A stretch of DNA of 64,000 nt. Source: Diphasiastrum complanatum. Lineage: Eukaryota; Streptophyta; Lycopodiopsida; Lycopodiales; Lycopodiaceae. Below, piece after piece: positions 25,996-38,353 of this stretch. The notes beneath the pieces are model-generated. The model made no database searches. It was not told the DNA's origin and saw only the letters and a list, made by a program, of their open reading frames with translations. The stretch covers positions 12,896,476 through 12,960,475 of the forward strand of contig CM055092.1 of NCBI GenBank assembly GCA_029204225.1. The letters are read 5' to 3'. Both the position numbers and the translations under genes were made by a program. The number at the start of each line of letters is the position of its first letter. Position 1 is the stretch's first letter.

Positions 25996-26609
25996 TCTTA
26001 ATTGTTTAAGACAGATTTTTTTTAAATAATTAGTGAAAAAATCTAGAAAATCAAATATTAATCAAGTCATGAATGCATTTGTGGAAAACCTAAAACCATC
26101 AACATTGTGAGTAAATTAACTAATACACATTGTGAAATTAGAAATACTCAATGATAAAATTTGTGGCTATCTTCTTCAAGTCATAATTGCCATGCCTAAA
26201 ATCACAAAATAGTGATTTGAAATCACAAATACTTAGAATTTGAAGTGAGAAAAAAACATGGCAACCATTACCGAACATTACTAAAATTGTGCTTGCAAAA
26301 TGACTAATATTTTTTCATTCAATGTTATTGAATAATTTTTTTAAAACAATCACAAAATCTCAAAACATCATAATTATGGCAAGGCCGTTGTGGTATACCA
26401 CACCATGCTTGTTTAGATAGTAGTTAAGCTTTTTCATAACTATAAATCAAACAAGCACTCACAAATGAGTGCTCTAACAAGCTACCAACTTTGGTATTGT
26501 CACTTGGACATTGACAAGTGTCGCGTGACCCTATGACCATTTGGACTCTTCCCTTCTAGATTAGCGCATATACTATAAGTACCTAATTCTAAATGCAAAC
26601 TATAAAATA

Positions 26610-26850
26610 TATAACTACCCAAAGTTCCAGGTGCCGTTGTACGACACCTGTGCCGTGGGTGCCTTACAAGTGCCGAACGACACCTGTACGGCACCCTTTT
26701 TTTTTTTTCTCTAAAATTTTTTTTAGTCATCTTTTTAGTGAAAAACCAAAAAAAAATTTAAAAATAAAAAAACAGGTGTCGTACCACGGCACCTGCTACG
26801 TCACCCAGGCCCCACGGCACCTGTGCCATAGGGAACTTTGTAACTACTAC
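26610..26850. mobile_element. MITE-like palindromic element
   Basis: The two ends are inverted: left CAAAGTTCCAGGTGCCGTTG against right reverse complement GTTACAAAGTTCCCTATGGC, then AGGTGCCGT again. Inside, the near-palindrome AGGTGCCGTTGTACGACACCT and variants (GGTGTCGTACCACGGCACCT) occur four or more times in both orientations around an A/T-rich centre (26700-26770). Repeated palindromes next to inverted ends resemble the transposase-binding subterminal repeats of hAT or MULE derivatives; the superfamily cannot be told. Confidence 0.6.
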
Positions 26851-27272
26851 AAAAGATTCTCATATAAGTACAAAATATAAGCCTAGAAAATCAAGTCCCA
26901 GCCATAAATTTGAAAAATATTTTCCCTCTCCCTCCGGGGTGTTGTAGAAACATAAAGAGGTTTAGTGCCTAGGCCCACCCTTGAATTGTGAAGGGCAGAT
27001 TCACCTTTAAAAAAGAATGGCATGCTTTGTTTTATTTTTGTTTGTTTTGGGAGCGATGTTTTCTTTAAATGTCTTCACTTTACGCTTCAAAATGCCATTG
27101 ACAGGCCGTCAATCCGGGTCAAGTTTCAAGGTTACTAGACTCCGTTGGCTTGGACGTTCCGTTGAAGGGACACGTGGTGATCCAGTATTGGTGGATGAGT
27201 CTGAAAGCGAAAGATGAGAGCGCGGGCAAATGCAATGACGGTTGACGACACGCGGACTATTTTAGCCCTTCC

Positions 27273-27364
27273 AATTGGATGGTAGCCACGACTTATTGAC
27301 TGCGCAATGGATGAGAAAGACGTGGCGAAATTGAGGATGTGCTGGAAGTGCATCCAACGGTGTG
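27273..27364 (+). promoter_or_regulatory. Recurrent promoter-like module, copy 3
   Basis: CAATTGGATGGTAGCCACG, then GACGTGGCGAAATTGAGGA 45 bases later, then CATCCAACGGTGTGG. A further ACACGTGG lies at 27171. It sits about 2.3 kb before the first coding exon of the PH-like gene on the same strand, with a purine-rich leader-like stretch after it (27415 on), so it is a plausible promoter for that gene. Confidence 0.5.
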
Positions 27365-27399
27365 GCTTGAGCGATCGCTTGTGTGCCAATTGCTGACGA

Positions 27400-29671
27400 G
27401 GAAGCGAGCTTTAAGAACAGAGAGAGATGAATGAATGGCCTCTTTTCTGGCACAGCTCTACGAGAAGGCGTGGATCGAGGCGAAGGCGAGGAATTCGTTG
27501 CTCTTCTTCGATTCCTGATCTCACAAGATCAGACACAAATGCACGACTCTCCATAATATCATTATCTGAACACTTTGGTGAAGGATTTCCTGATCTGAAA
27601 ATAGCACGAGACATGATTTAACAGGTTTTTATAATATTTGAATCCAGCAAAGTTGCAAACAGTGTTCGGATGTGCGAGGCGCCGGCATGACTGTTAATAA
27701 TAGTAGTGCCTGAATATCTTCGTGAGGGATTTATAGTTAACAGATTTCTGATTCAACAATAACATGAGACATGATTAAACAAGTTTGGATAATATTTGAA
27801 CCCGGCAAAGGTTCTCTACTGTTCAGATATTGGAGGTGCCGGCTCTTCTGTTAATAATATTGTGGTATGTTTTCAAGCCTTGGCAAGAATTGCGGATTGT
27901 TTTATTTTGCCAGGAATTGGAGTATTTCGTTTCTTCACTTTGAGTTCGTTTTGTTTCGATACTATATGGTGTTTAGTCAAACCTTGCCAATGAACATGGG
28001 TTCTTTATTAGAGTATTTCTTATCTTTCTGTCGAGTTCTTTTTTGTTAAAATAAGGTTGTGGCACTCATGACCAGGCAATGACATAGATTTTATTCTATT
28101 TAACCAGAACTACTGTTGAGTTTTTTTGTCTCATGAAATATAATGATGTTTCTATAACGTTAGGCAATGAGCATAGATTGTTTGATTTTGCCAGGAATTA
28201 GAGTATTTTGGTTCTCCTGTTGAGTTTAATTTGTTTCAATAATATTCTGGTATTCGTGCCAAGGCAATGAAATTCGATAATACGATTCTACCAGGATTTA
28301 GAGTCTTTCGGTATTCCTGTTAAGTTTATTGTGTTTTCGCAATATTTTGGTATCTATAGCAACGAGTAGACATTGTTAAGTCTTTCGTTTCTTCCTATTT
28401 AGTAGAAATGTGTTCTAGTACCCGATAACGAAGGTGAAAAGAATAAGCAACTTCATAAACTGTAAGAAGAGGGCCTTTTAGTTCATGTTAGTCTAGGTAT
28501 GCTTTCCTTGTGCTGTTGATTAAGTTGCATTGGAACCATGTTCTGGAGGTCTAGCGTTCCGAAACCTTGAAATCCTAAAAATTATAACTTGAATATAGTC
28601 GTTTATGTAGATTCACTTTGCTAGAATCAAACTGGAAGTTTTTTGCTTTTGTTAGTGCGTAAAGTAAAGCTGTTTTGCAATAATTTACGATAAACACTTA
28701 TTGCAGTTAAGTTTGATTAAGCTGCAAGCCTGAGACTAGAGTAGAGTATAAGAGAACTGTAGCAGTTGTGCATATATTCAAACTTTATATGCATGGATTT
28801 GTTTGAGTTTTATCTTCGTCAGAAGTAGCTTAAGGCATGCCTTACTCCTATGTTTGTTGATTGGTTTTTGAGTGCATAGCACACAGTATATGCAGTTTTG
28901 ATGTAGTCTTTATTGCAAGTATGGAGCATGGACAAAGACTTGTACTGGCTAAGTAGCCATAATCGATGTCACACTTGAAAAGTAGCCAGCGTTCCTTATA
29001 TTCTGTTTAGCATTATTGAATGTGATTAGGTATATAGGATGACAAATCTATGGGAAAATATCTTCTGCATGTTAGATATGATAGACGAACCGTAGCCATT
29101 GTCTCGAGAATATTTGCATATCATCACTGTTGTAATTGGTGGAAAAACCAATCTGTCTGAACTGGAAATTGTCCGTGGGCCATTTAAAACCTTTGTAATA
29201 TGGTTTTCCTCACTGCTAGCATCTAATTCATAAAAAATTTCGTTCATTGGTTGGCAAAGATGTGATAAGGTCCTCTATGCATATGCAAAGCTCTAAAGTT
29301 TTCATTACACGGACCGTGTATTTAGCTCTAAGCTTATCAATCTACTCTATACTTAAGTCTTAAAATTTGAACTCTTACAATTGCATTTAAAACCACTGTT
29401 AGATGTTTGATTTTTTATTTAAAATTTGTGAATGACCACTAGGTAAGCGTTGTGATTTTGCTTGAGGTCAAACTGTTGCATGCATTGTCTAGTTACTATT
29501 CAAACTAGGAAATTGACAATATGAATACGTATGCCTTGAATAATGTTTTCCCTCATGCTAGAGATGAAGCTTGACTTGGTTGTTCTCGTGATGTTATGAT
29601 TGAAAAATTTCATTTTGCCTGTAACATTCCATTTGATTTACTTGTCAATTCTATTTCAGTGACCAATCTTT
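27400..29671 (+). other. Probable 5' UTR exon and leader intron of the PH-like gene
   Basis: The start codon at 29672 is preceded by a good acceptor (TTCTATTTCAG, 29650-29660), so an upstream noncoding exon is expected, most likely between the promoter module and about 27620. An ACAG|GTTTTT site at 27621 could be its donor. No coding frame is supported in between. Degenerate tandem repeats fill 27560-28380. Confidence 0.45.
27560..28380. repeat. Degenerate tandem repeats in the leader intron
   Basis: Two units of about 170 bases (GACATGATTTAACAG / GACATGATTAAACAA ... CAGCAAAG / CGGCAAAGG ... GTTAATAATA) are followed by four or five diverged ~120-base units built on CCAGGAATTRGAGTATTTCG, TCTCCTGTTGAGTTT, TTGTTTC, AATAT, TGGTATT and GCCAAGGCAATG. 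Drift between units is strong, so the array is old. Confidence 0.6.
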
Positions 29672-32600
29672 ATGGGGTCCGTGAATAGACTCTCGAGTGA
29701 GGATCAATTGGAGGCTCAATTGCTTGCAGATCCAGTATCTCAAGATGAAGAGGAGGACATTGGTCCTGGGAGAATTATCTACAGAGCAACATTCCAAGAA
29801 TTGGAAGACAATTATGTTAATTATGACACTGTGAGGTGGATTATGATGTCTTTGCTCTTGATCTTAGCTTGGGGAGTGGGCATATTTATGCTTTTGTATC
29901 TTCCAATTAGAAGATATGTGGTGCGAAAAGATATCAGAACCCGGAAATTATATGTCACAACAGACGCCATTGTGCATAAGGTATGTCGTATTTGACAATA
30001 GTAGCAAGGCCATTATCAATAAACATTGGATTCAAGCTCAACAAAGTCTTAATGTGTGAGGAAGGCGATCGCCCATCTTTTCCTTTGAATAACTCATGTT
30101 GAGCTTTATCTCTTATTATTTGGATATAGTGCTTATATCTAGCCACTATCATTGTTGCCATTTCTTTCCTTCTATGAAAACAAGAACAATGCTACAAGTT
30201 TTGATCTTACAATTTCAAACAATGCTCTAGCATTTTGTGAAAAGTTGTAAAATCTAGGCTCGTTTGAAATGCAAACAAGATGGTGACCCCATTTTGTTTT
30301 AGCCTTGATTATACTCACCTATTACTTAGTTGTTCTCAATAAGCAATTGAGGTCAATAGTGCATTTGATCAATAATGTATTTATGCGACTTAAAATTTTG
30401 TCTATCCCTTACATAAGAGAACTCTCACTTTGAAGGAGAATGGCACACTAGTGTTGAAGCTTATTTGTGGGTTTTCTTTTTGCTGCCATGCTTTCTTAGA
30501 TTGATCCAATGGAAGCACTTTTATGGTGGAACATTGTTAATTTCACTTTTTGAAATCAATCACAACAATAGTCATAGGCTTTCATATATCTACTAGGTCA
30601 TTACATGATAGGATCTAGATGTTGACTGCCTCCTATTATGGGTGGTTTTAATTAAAGATAGCTTGTCACACCCACAATGGTTGTCATTATTTAAAACACA
30701 ATTCATTTTTGAATACCAGATTCTTTTTGTCAAATTAGTTACTGTGATGTTGATAATTTGTGACATTAGTGTTTCACGTGTATGATTGTATTGTTCAGAT
30801 GAGTCGCCCAATTTTACCATGTTGCGGAGTTCGACGCAGAGAGAAATACCTCCTTTTGCCTTTGGTCACAGATGTTATTATTGAGCAAGGTAATATATAT
30901 TCTTAATAAATTCAAGGGATCATGCATAAAATTTTGTGAAAGTTGTTCTAATCTCTCTCTCTCTCTCTCATTATCTCTATATTATTCCTTGCTATACATT
31001 GTCTATTATTAGAAATTGCTTTTCATTTGTTACAACAAAATTTTTAGTACAATTGCCTTGAATTGTGACGTGTTACGAATTTTTCACGATAAGACATCAT
31101 TGAAACAAATTGTAGACTATCATCCAACTTGTACGTGATTGAAGCTTGGGATCCTGGTGTAGGGTGGAGGGTGGGGTGAATTTTTTTTTATGAACTAGAC
31201 AAGCTTGAAGCTTTGGTCTATTTGCTTGTCATTTACAAGTGTGTGCAAATATATCACGAGTGTGTGCATGCCACTTAAGAGAATGTGGTTAGAGGGATTG
31301 GTTTTTTTTTTTGAAGGAGATATCCCAAGGAGAGGCAAAAAGGATGATTTTGACTATTCTAAGAGACATGTAGAGGAAGACGGCCATCAACAGAGGTCGG
31401 GTTTTAAAAAGGAGAAGTTGAGGGAGTTTGTAGTGTGGACTGGTAGGGTCTTGTTACAAAGATTTGGAAGTTACTAACTTGTTACTTGAACCATGAGGAC
31501 ATGCCTTGAAATGTACTTTGAATTTAATTGGGCTGCCTATGTAGCAGGAAGCCTCAAGTTAGAAATGTCGACGGTTCACAACTCACATCTTGAAGAATTT
31601 GAATACATAATAGTAGCTACAACAAAAGAAAAACAAGGATAACAAAGGGAAAAAGAAAAGCTAACACTTCATAAGCTCACAAAGAACATAAAAAATCAAA
31701 CCTAATTGTTGAGGAGGAGAGATTGTTTAGGGGTTCGCATACTACTATGTAAACAATGTTGAGGGCATGAAACAAGTGTTGTTGAAGAATTGGAAGATAC
31801 AACACGAGGGTGAAGAGGGCTTGAAAAGCAATGATGAGCAATGACAGAAATTTAGGAAAAGTCCACGAAACTCATGGGAGAATATGAAGAGGATTCACAA
31901 AGTAATGAGGGGCCTTCCAAGGACTAAAATGCAAGAGGTGCCCATGGAATCTTTGTAGGACATTTATGAACCTACAAGGACTAAATTGTAGGAGGAACCC
32001 GAAGAGGGCACGTATCATGTTCATGATTATTGACCTAACCAGACTTTGCCATGGGTTAGGGAAGTCTTATTAATGGTAGAGTGAGTCCATGTGATTAGTA
32101 AAATGTTTTCAATAATCAGTACTTGTTGTACTTGACTTACTAGACCCTAAAAAGGCAAAACTTGTCCTCCTTTTGTTGTGAAATGATAATTTCTACTCTC
32201 GTTTGGCAAATGCAAATTAGATGCTAGGGATTTTGCAATCGAAGATGGTCTCCAATTGCAAATCAGATGCTAGTGATTTTGCAATTGGAGATGTTTTGCT
32301 AGAGGACTTACTAGTTGCCTTTGAAAGCAAAAAGCTTTCTGATTCATAGTTTAAGTATGCGACTCAGGAAAATGAGCTCTTTGCTGTGATCATGCTCTTA
32401 GAAGTTGGAGACATTATTTATATTATCTTAAGAGGTGTTATGGACACGCATTATAGTCCATACTTCTCTACTTCCGACAGTTATTAGTGGACACATAGTT
32501 TATATTACACGGGACGGGCCTAGAAATACTATTTTACATGGTTTTTAATTTTTGGCGCTAATTTTTGAACTTCACTTTCCCTCCAAATCAATATGAAGGA

Positions 32601-35600
32601 AGGGGTTTGTCCACTATAAATAGCCACCAAGGTTGGTCATTTGATCATTGAGTCTTGGTCTTCATGTAGGGGAGTTGCACTATTTTGGAGATCTTAGTTT
32701 GAGATCCGCCTGAGCTATCGGCGACCATTGATATTCATACAGTTTCTTAATTGGAGACTGCTATGTGAATGCCTCTGCATCATTGATACTGTTCATAACA
32801 TGGTATCAGAGCACTTTTCTGAGCGATTGGGAGTGCTTTTGTGTTTTATGGTTTCTTTCAGATTTTTGGAACATCTTTTTCATCCTTTTTCGCGATAGAA
32901 GTCAAAATAATCATATGGATGAGGGTGCTAGATCCATTTTGTATCCATTTTTGACCTTTTAAAAGTGAAGGTTTTGATTGTGTATATCACCAACAATGAT
33001 TCCATCCTGATCTTGCAAATAGAGTAGCTAGAAGATGTCAATCTATCACTTGTCTCCAATACAATGTTGTCAAAGAGTCATGATGATTAGAATGAGTAGA
33101 CCTTGTCCAAACAATGATGATGTGGACAAACCCTGATCTTCTGCTTCCAAAAGCACTCTATACGTGTTAAAGAATAGATCTTAGACACGTATAAGAGATC
33201 AAATCATGATCATGAAAGGAGAACACGCAATTCAAATAGGTAGAGAAGAAAGGCTTGTGGAGAGAGGAATAGGAGGCCAAATAGGTAGTGTGAGCACTCT
33301 ATGTGGAGGCCATGATGAATGCAAGGTGAATGTAGCACATAGAAGAGGGCAACGATTATTATGTGGGGATTTGCGAGCAAAGCAATTTTTTGAAGCTTTT
33401 CTTCACCCTTTTTTTCCTGGTCTGGAGGCTATAGTGCATCATTTTGAGTGATTCCCGTTGCTAAGATTGGCCATAGGGTTGCTAGGGAGAGAGTGATTGC
33501 ATTTTCCCATGCTTCTTTATGCATAGGTGGTCACTATGAGCATTCATGTGGCTGGTGTGCATGAGGCATTTTGCAATGTTTTGTTCTCTAGGTTCTGGGG
33601 TTAGGGTTGAGGGATTTAGAGTAGGTCTGAGGCATCCATTGGCATTACGGATTAGGACTTAGGCGGCTCTAGGCTTGTTTTAGCTCTCTTTTTCCACTTA
33701 TCCACTTTCCATTGGATTTTTGAATTTTTTTATAGCGTTTTGGGAATTTCTATAGCCATGCATGTGGTAAGACGAGGCGTTTGGTTGGAGGTGGATATCT
33801 TGGAGGGAGACACTGTAGTTTTTACATGTTTAGGTGCATGCAGATGGCGTTGCTTGTTTTGTGGTGCCACCTCTTGCCCCATGCATGGCAGTTCTTGCAC
33901 ATGAGCGAGAGCGCCTACTAAGCACATATGGAGGAGCAGTAGCAGCGACTGGGCCGAAGGTATAGATTGGTGGCAACTAGGCAATCATTGAGGCGGGGGC
34001 ACATCGTGTGGTGCATGTGGTCACCGACAATGCTAGCAATTGTGTGGCTATGGGTGACTTGCTATTGGATGGACCTTGTGTGCAGCACACTGCATCGATC
34101 TTTTGGTTTTTGACATAAAGGGCCTCTTTGGGTTTCCACCATCGCATCCAGTGCCATCTTCCTAGTCAATATTTGTAACCAGGAAGAAGAGGGCCCTCGC
34201 CATGTTTAGGACATATAGCCCACTGGATTTGAATAAGCCAACACCCACACGATTTGCCTACCACTTCGTCGTGTTGGAGAGGTTGCTTCAGGTTCTCGAC
34301 CTGCATTGTGCCAGATGGCAGCCAGCCTTGAGTTCACACAGCGGCATCGTAGCAGCGAGCCGATTGGAATTAGGTTCTAGAGGATTGTTTTCGGAGATGA
34401 TTTCTGGCGATAGGATGAGCAGTTGGTTGAGTTCTTATAGCCAGTGTACTATGTGTTGTTGGTGGATTGAGAGTGTTCTACACTCCGTCTCATTTGCAAG
34501 TTTATGGACAGGATTGGGGAGACCATTCAGCGGCTGCCTTTTGATGAGTGCAGGTAAATCTTTTTGGTAATCTGTTTGGTGCATTTGTTTTGTAGAAGCA
34601 TTTAGCTTTGTTGAATTGTTTTTCCTACAATGCAATTTTGACTTTTTTGGTTTCTGTAGGATGTCAGCTATCCGAGAGAAGTGACTTGATAGGTGGAATT
34701 TCTTCCACAAGCCCATACACACAGTTGCTCATTTGCATCACCCTATGTGGGCTATTGGAGCCATACGTATAGACATCGAGCTTGTGGATGGTTGGAGGAC
34801 ATACACACTGTATCCATGTCAGGGTTGTCCCCCAAGCACTCATTTAATTGTGAATAGTTTGTTTATGCTTTTTAACGACTCGTTCATTTCGAGAGTTTGA
34901 CAATGTCCCGTCTGCGCAGGTCATGGCCCCTTGTTGTGTAAGATCGAGAGACAGATGTTAGATTTTGAGCGCAGACAAGGATGTTTTATTGAATCTCAGG
35001 GTGAGTATGACGAGTTTTTGTCGGAGCCGCTCACATGGTGGGGTGTGGTGGGCAAATTCACCCCCTGATATTACCGCTCTTGCCACTTGCATCCTTGCTC
35101 AGGATTGTTCCACTTTGACTTGTGACCGGAATTGGAGCACTTGGTCTCTTATGCACACAAAGAAACACAATAGGCGCAGCATTCCCCAACTGAACAGGTT
35201 GGTTTATTGCACCACCAACTTGAGGCTAGTCAGGCACATGCAGAGAGATGGTACACCTAGGCAGGTGAATCCCGAGGAGTGCCTTAGATCCATGGACATT
35301 GCAGTAGGCCATGCACACACAGAGGCTGCGGCTGATGATGAGATCTTTTTGAAGTATCATCGAGAGCTAGCACGTCATGATAGGAGGCAACATAAGACCA
35401 CTAGATCCATGGTGAGGCTGAGGGAGCAGCGGTCCCGGCGAGGCAGAGGTTCAGGGACATAGCCGCACATACCTGAGGAGGATTCCTAATCTTCCTGCTC
35501 ATCTACCACTGATAGTGATGCGGAGGAATCCCCATATGATCATGATGCCTCCGAGTCATAGAGATTCTTTGTTGTCTATGAGTCTATTGTCCATTGTTCG

Positions 35601-38353
35601 TCTATCATACTCATGTACTTGGTCATTGGCCAACTCATTGTATATGTCAGAGCTTTATTGTTTATGACATTAGACATGCTGATCATTCTCATGAGGCATG
35701 TGTGGAATGTGGATCAGTGGCCATGTTTTTGTATCATATACACTTAGCACTGTGGTCTGCACTACGTGATTGCTTTCAGTTAGTGATTGGACTTCAATGT
35801 AAATTGTTGTAGACTGTAGTACATACTTATAGTTAGTAGTTACAGTGTTTGAATTTTTTTTTATGTCCTTACATGTTGTTTTTCCCCACCCCCAACACAC
35901 AGCTTAAGAAAAAACCTTTTTTTTAATTTGCAGTGTTCCGATCCGGAACATATAAATCACTACCAAATGGAATCCAATGAAAGAGTGCACGACTCTTGGT
36001 GATTATTGTCCACAATCTGTGTGGGACATTTGATGCTGCTTACATATAGCTCATATGTCCTGCCGGGGGTAGTCCATCTTGATGGTATACCTTCCTGCTG
36101 CTTGAAGGTGTTCCATTCCTAGACAATTCCTTTTTGTTGAAAAAAGCTTTCCTTTACTGGTGAGGGTGTCTGTGGCAATTTGTTTAAAGTTGTCTCATTG
36201 GTTGTGATCGAGAATGAATGCATACTGTTTATATTCCAATGTCATGTGAACCCTACTTATGCTTCTGTTGGAACCGTGATACCATTTTTCTGGATGCTTA
36301 GGCAAGGTATGAACGTCTTCTTAAGTTGGAAACCAGATCATTTATGCTGAAGTATACCAACAGTTAAAGAAAAAATGAATCATGGAAGATCGTACATTTA
36401 TGATGAGGGTAATCGTATGTATAAGTGTTTTCAGCATGCATCAAGATATGGCACATAGAAGGGGGGAGAAAGTACTTGACTTTGGACAGTAGCATGGTCT
36501 TGATGATGTACTTGTTGGTACACTCATGTACAAGTAAATTGCTGTGTTCATCAGCAAACTATGATCTAACGATTTCCTATTTGCTAGTTTGAATACATTT
36601 CACCTTATATAGTCCTTTGGACTGCTGTCACGTCTCTCTGATTGTTGAAATGTCTCATTTGAGCTATGTTCAACAGTAGAAGTTTAAGCAAGGGAATCAA
36701 GGATGTTACAATAGGATGAGCATTTGGATTGTCGGGTAAAGCAATAGCAGAAAAATGCTATGATCAGTATGTGTATGCAAGCATCCTACTTACTTATTTG
36801 GTATCAACAATGAAAGAAGCGAAAAAGGACATCTGCGATTGAAATTTCTGAACCTTGTAAAGATCACAATTATGAAGGTCGATAATGTGAGATGCAACAT
36901 AAAGCGTGGACTTCAGAAATAGAGGACAGTACACATACTTATTCTGGTAATTTATTTGATGTTTTAGGGACATGTAGGAGTAGAATTGGAGGAACTTCAA
37001 CATATGCATTTTGAAAATTGGATGTTGGGATAGGTGGTGGTGGATGAGAGACTTGAGTTTAATCTGGACCTAATTCTCTATCTCTGTTCAAATGGGGTCA
37101 AGCATAATATGGACAATGAACTAAAAGCTAGTTATGGATCATCTGTAGGCATGAAGATAAGCAATACTGGACAGATCAGACATTCTCTGTGTTGGATCAT
37201 TGCCAGAACTAATCCCAACACGAGAATATCCTGGTCTTTCTTAACAAAGCATCTCACTCTACTGGCCTTTCCCACCATTAGCCAAATCATAAGAGTTCAT
37301 GTACTTTTTTATTCTCTTTACATGCAAAGGTAGGTGGCAAAGATGCTTTCAGGTTCACGACACTTGGAAAAATATATATACAGGATTTGTACTTTATTTG
37401 TTCTCTTTTTAATCCATCCAAGTTGTGGTAGGGTGTATGCAATCAGCCTTTGGAGTGTCCTCCATCAGATTTGAAACTGCTGGTTTTGGAAGGCCTACTC
37501 ATGTAGACGACATTCACATTGAAGGGGTAGTAAATCCAAGACTTTTGAGGAAGGTGAATTCTGGACGGTTTCCTAAGCAGAACTTGTACTCTCTAAGATG
37601 ATGCATAATATTTATCAGAACTTTTCAGTTTGTTTTTATTCGCCTTGCTGTTGACAATTAGAGGGTACTTATCTGAAATCAAGTTTTGTTTAAAACATAG
37701 ACCTGTGCTTCCATGCAGGTGGTGCTAATGGCAGTTTCCAATCTTAGAAAGGATCGTCACTTGAATGGAGGAAGTATGATCAGGAGCACTTCCAAGGAGG
37801 ATATTCCTGTTGAAGAATTTCCTCCACAGCATCCTAGCACAAGCTATGCTTCATCCTGGCCTTGGCAACCTCAGGTTGCTGGTTTGACCTCTTGGCAGGT
37901 ACTTCTTTATGCTTACCTGTACTGATGCCTATTAAATTTCTTCACAGTTTCTATTTGAGTATGTGTTTTTCATGTGCTTCGATGTCAACTTGGTTACCTT
38001 GTACCTTTGGAGTCGAACTATATCTTTGAAGGAAGTTTTCAGATTTCGTTTTACAATCTGTGTTTGGAACCAAAATATTTGTTATATCAGGTGGGTTACA
38101 CACCAGCAAGCACTGGGCAGTCTAATGAGAATCAACTTGTCCCCGGAGAGAAAATACTTCAGAAGCTAGAACAAGTCGAGGATTCATTAAAAGTAAGACG
38201 TTACAATTGTTTCTTTGTTTGTCTCAAATGAGAAGTTAAATTTCGCAAAAGAGTTTTCCACATTTAGCTTTTTATGTTTTGGTCTAAACGTTTGCTGAAT
38301 GTTTGCTGCAGCGGATAGAAATATTGATAGAGGGACAACAAATAGCAAAATGA
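29672..38353 (+). CDS. Two-helix membrane protein with PH-like domain
   Basis: Six coding exons join in frame to 281 codons: 29672-29980, 30799-30889, 37432-37553, 37719-37898, 38091-38192, 38312-38353. The start (MGSVNRLSSEDQLEAQLLAD) and EEDIGPGRIIYRA precede a membrane hairpin (MMSLLLILAWGVGIFMLLYL, residues about 53-80), then YVVRKDIRTRKLYVTTDAIV, VTDVIIEQGCMQSAFGVSSI and IEGVVNPRLLRK, all characteristic of a land-plant family with a bacterial-PH-like domain, often annotated loosely as 7-dehydrocholesterol reductase-like or as an uncharacterised membrane protein. The C-terminus ends in LEQVEDSLKRIEILIEGQQI. All introns are GT-AG. Intron 2 (30890-37431) is 6.5 kb and carries gypsy, LTR and hAT relics. 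No stop or frameshift is seen, so the gene looks functional. The biochemical role is unknown. Confidence 0.9.
30890..32262. other. Intron 2, first part
   Basis: Noncoding. A short (CT) run lies near 30954. The segment 32190-32262 is a tandem duplicate of the start of the gypsy fragment that follows. Confidence 0.6.
32263..32435 (+). pseudogene. Gypsy RNase H fragment in intron 2
   Basis: DASDFAIGDVLLEDLLVAFE, SKKLSDS, a stop, FKYATQENELFAVIMLLEVG and IYIILRG follow the gypsy RNase H order seen intact at 44617-44810 (DASDYAVGAVLY, VAFESKKL, YSTYENELFAAIHVLK, YLYGS). It ends abruptly at the LTR that starts at 32436. Confidence 0.75.
32436..32812 (+). mobile_element. LTR with primer binding site, nested in the gypsy fragment
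   Basis: A 365 bp LTR runs from TGTTATG (32436) to CATAACA (32800), a perfect 7-base inverted terminus, followed without spacer by TGGTATCAGAGC (tRNA-Met primer site, 32801-32812). A TATA box (CTATAAATAG) lies at about 32611. It interrupts the gypsy RNase H. No second copy of the LTR is in the window, so the rest of the element is lost or has moved away. Confidence 0.75.
32813..33819. other. Intron 2, between LTR and hAT relic
   Basis: Presumably leader of the LTR element followed by hAT 5' DNA. No coding frame is supported. Confidence 0.4.
33820..35462 (+). pseudogene. hAT transposase relic in intron 2
   Basis: Fragments in the order of a plant hAT transposase, across several frames: a possible BED-finger piece (CRWRCLFCGATSCPMHGSSC, about 33838), VVHVVTDNASNCVAMGDLLL, LCAAHCIDLLVFDIKGLFGF, PTPTRFAYHFVVLERLLQVL (34240), then HTVAHLHHPMWA and the C-terminal dimerisation domain QGEYDEFL ... 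EPLTWWG ... CILAQDCSTLTCDRNWSTWS, LMHTKKHNRRSIPQLNRLVY (34965-35240). TRFA, CAAHC-D and RNWS are signature blocks. Many frame changes and stops make it non-functional. No terminal inverted repeat was found. Confidence 0.85.
35463..37431. other. Intron 2, last part
   Basis: Noncoding; several short frames lack any motif. The exon at 37432 follows a weak acceptor (TTGTGGTAG) supported by protein continuity (IIEQ-G-CMQSAFG). Confidence 0.6.

Noticed and set aside
36794-37333. Short frames in the last part of intron 2
   Set aside because: No motif, and the host gene's exon continuity shows the region is intronic.
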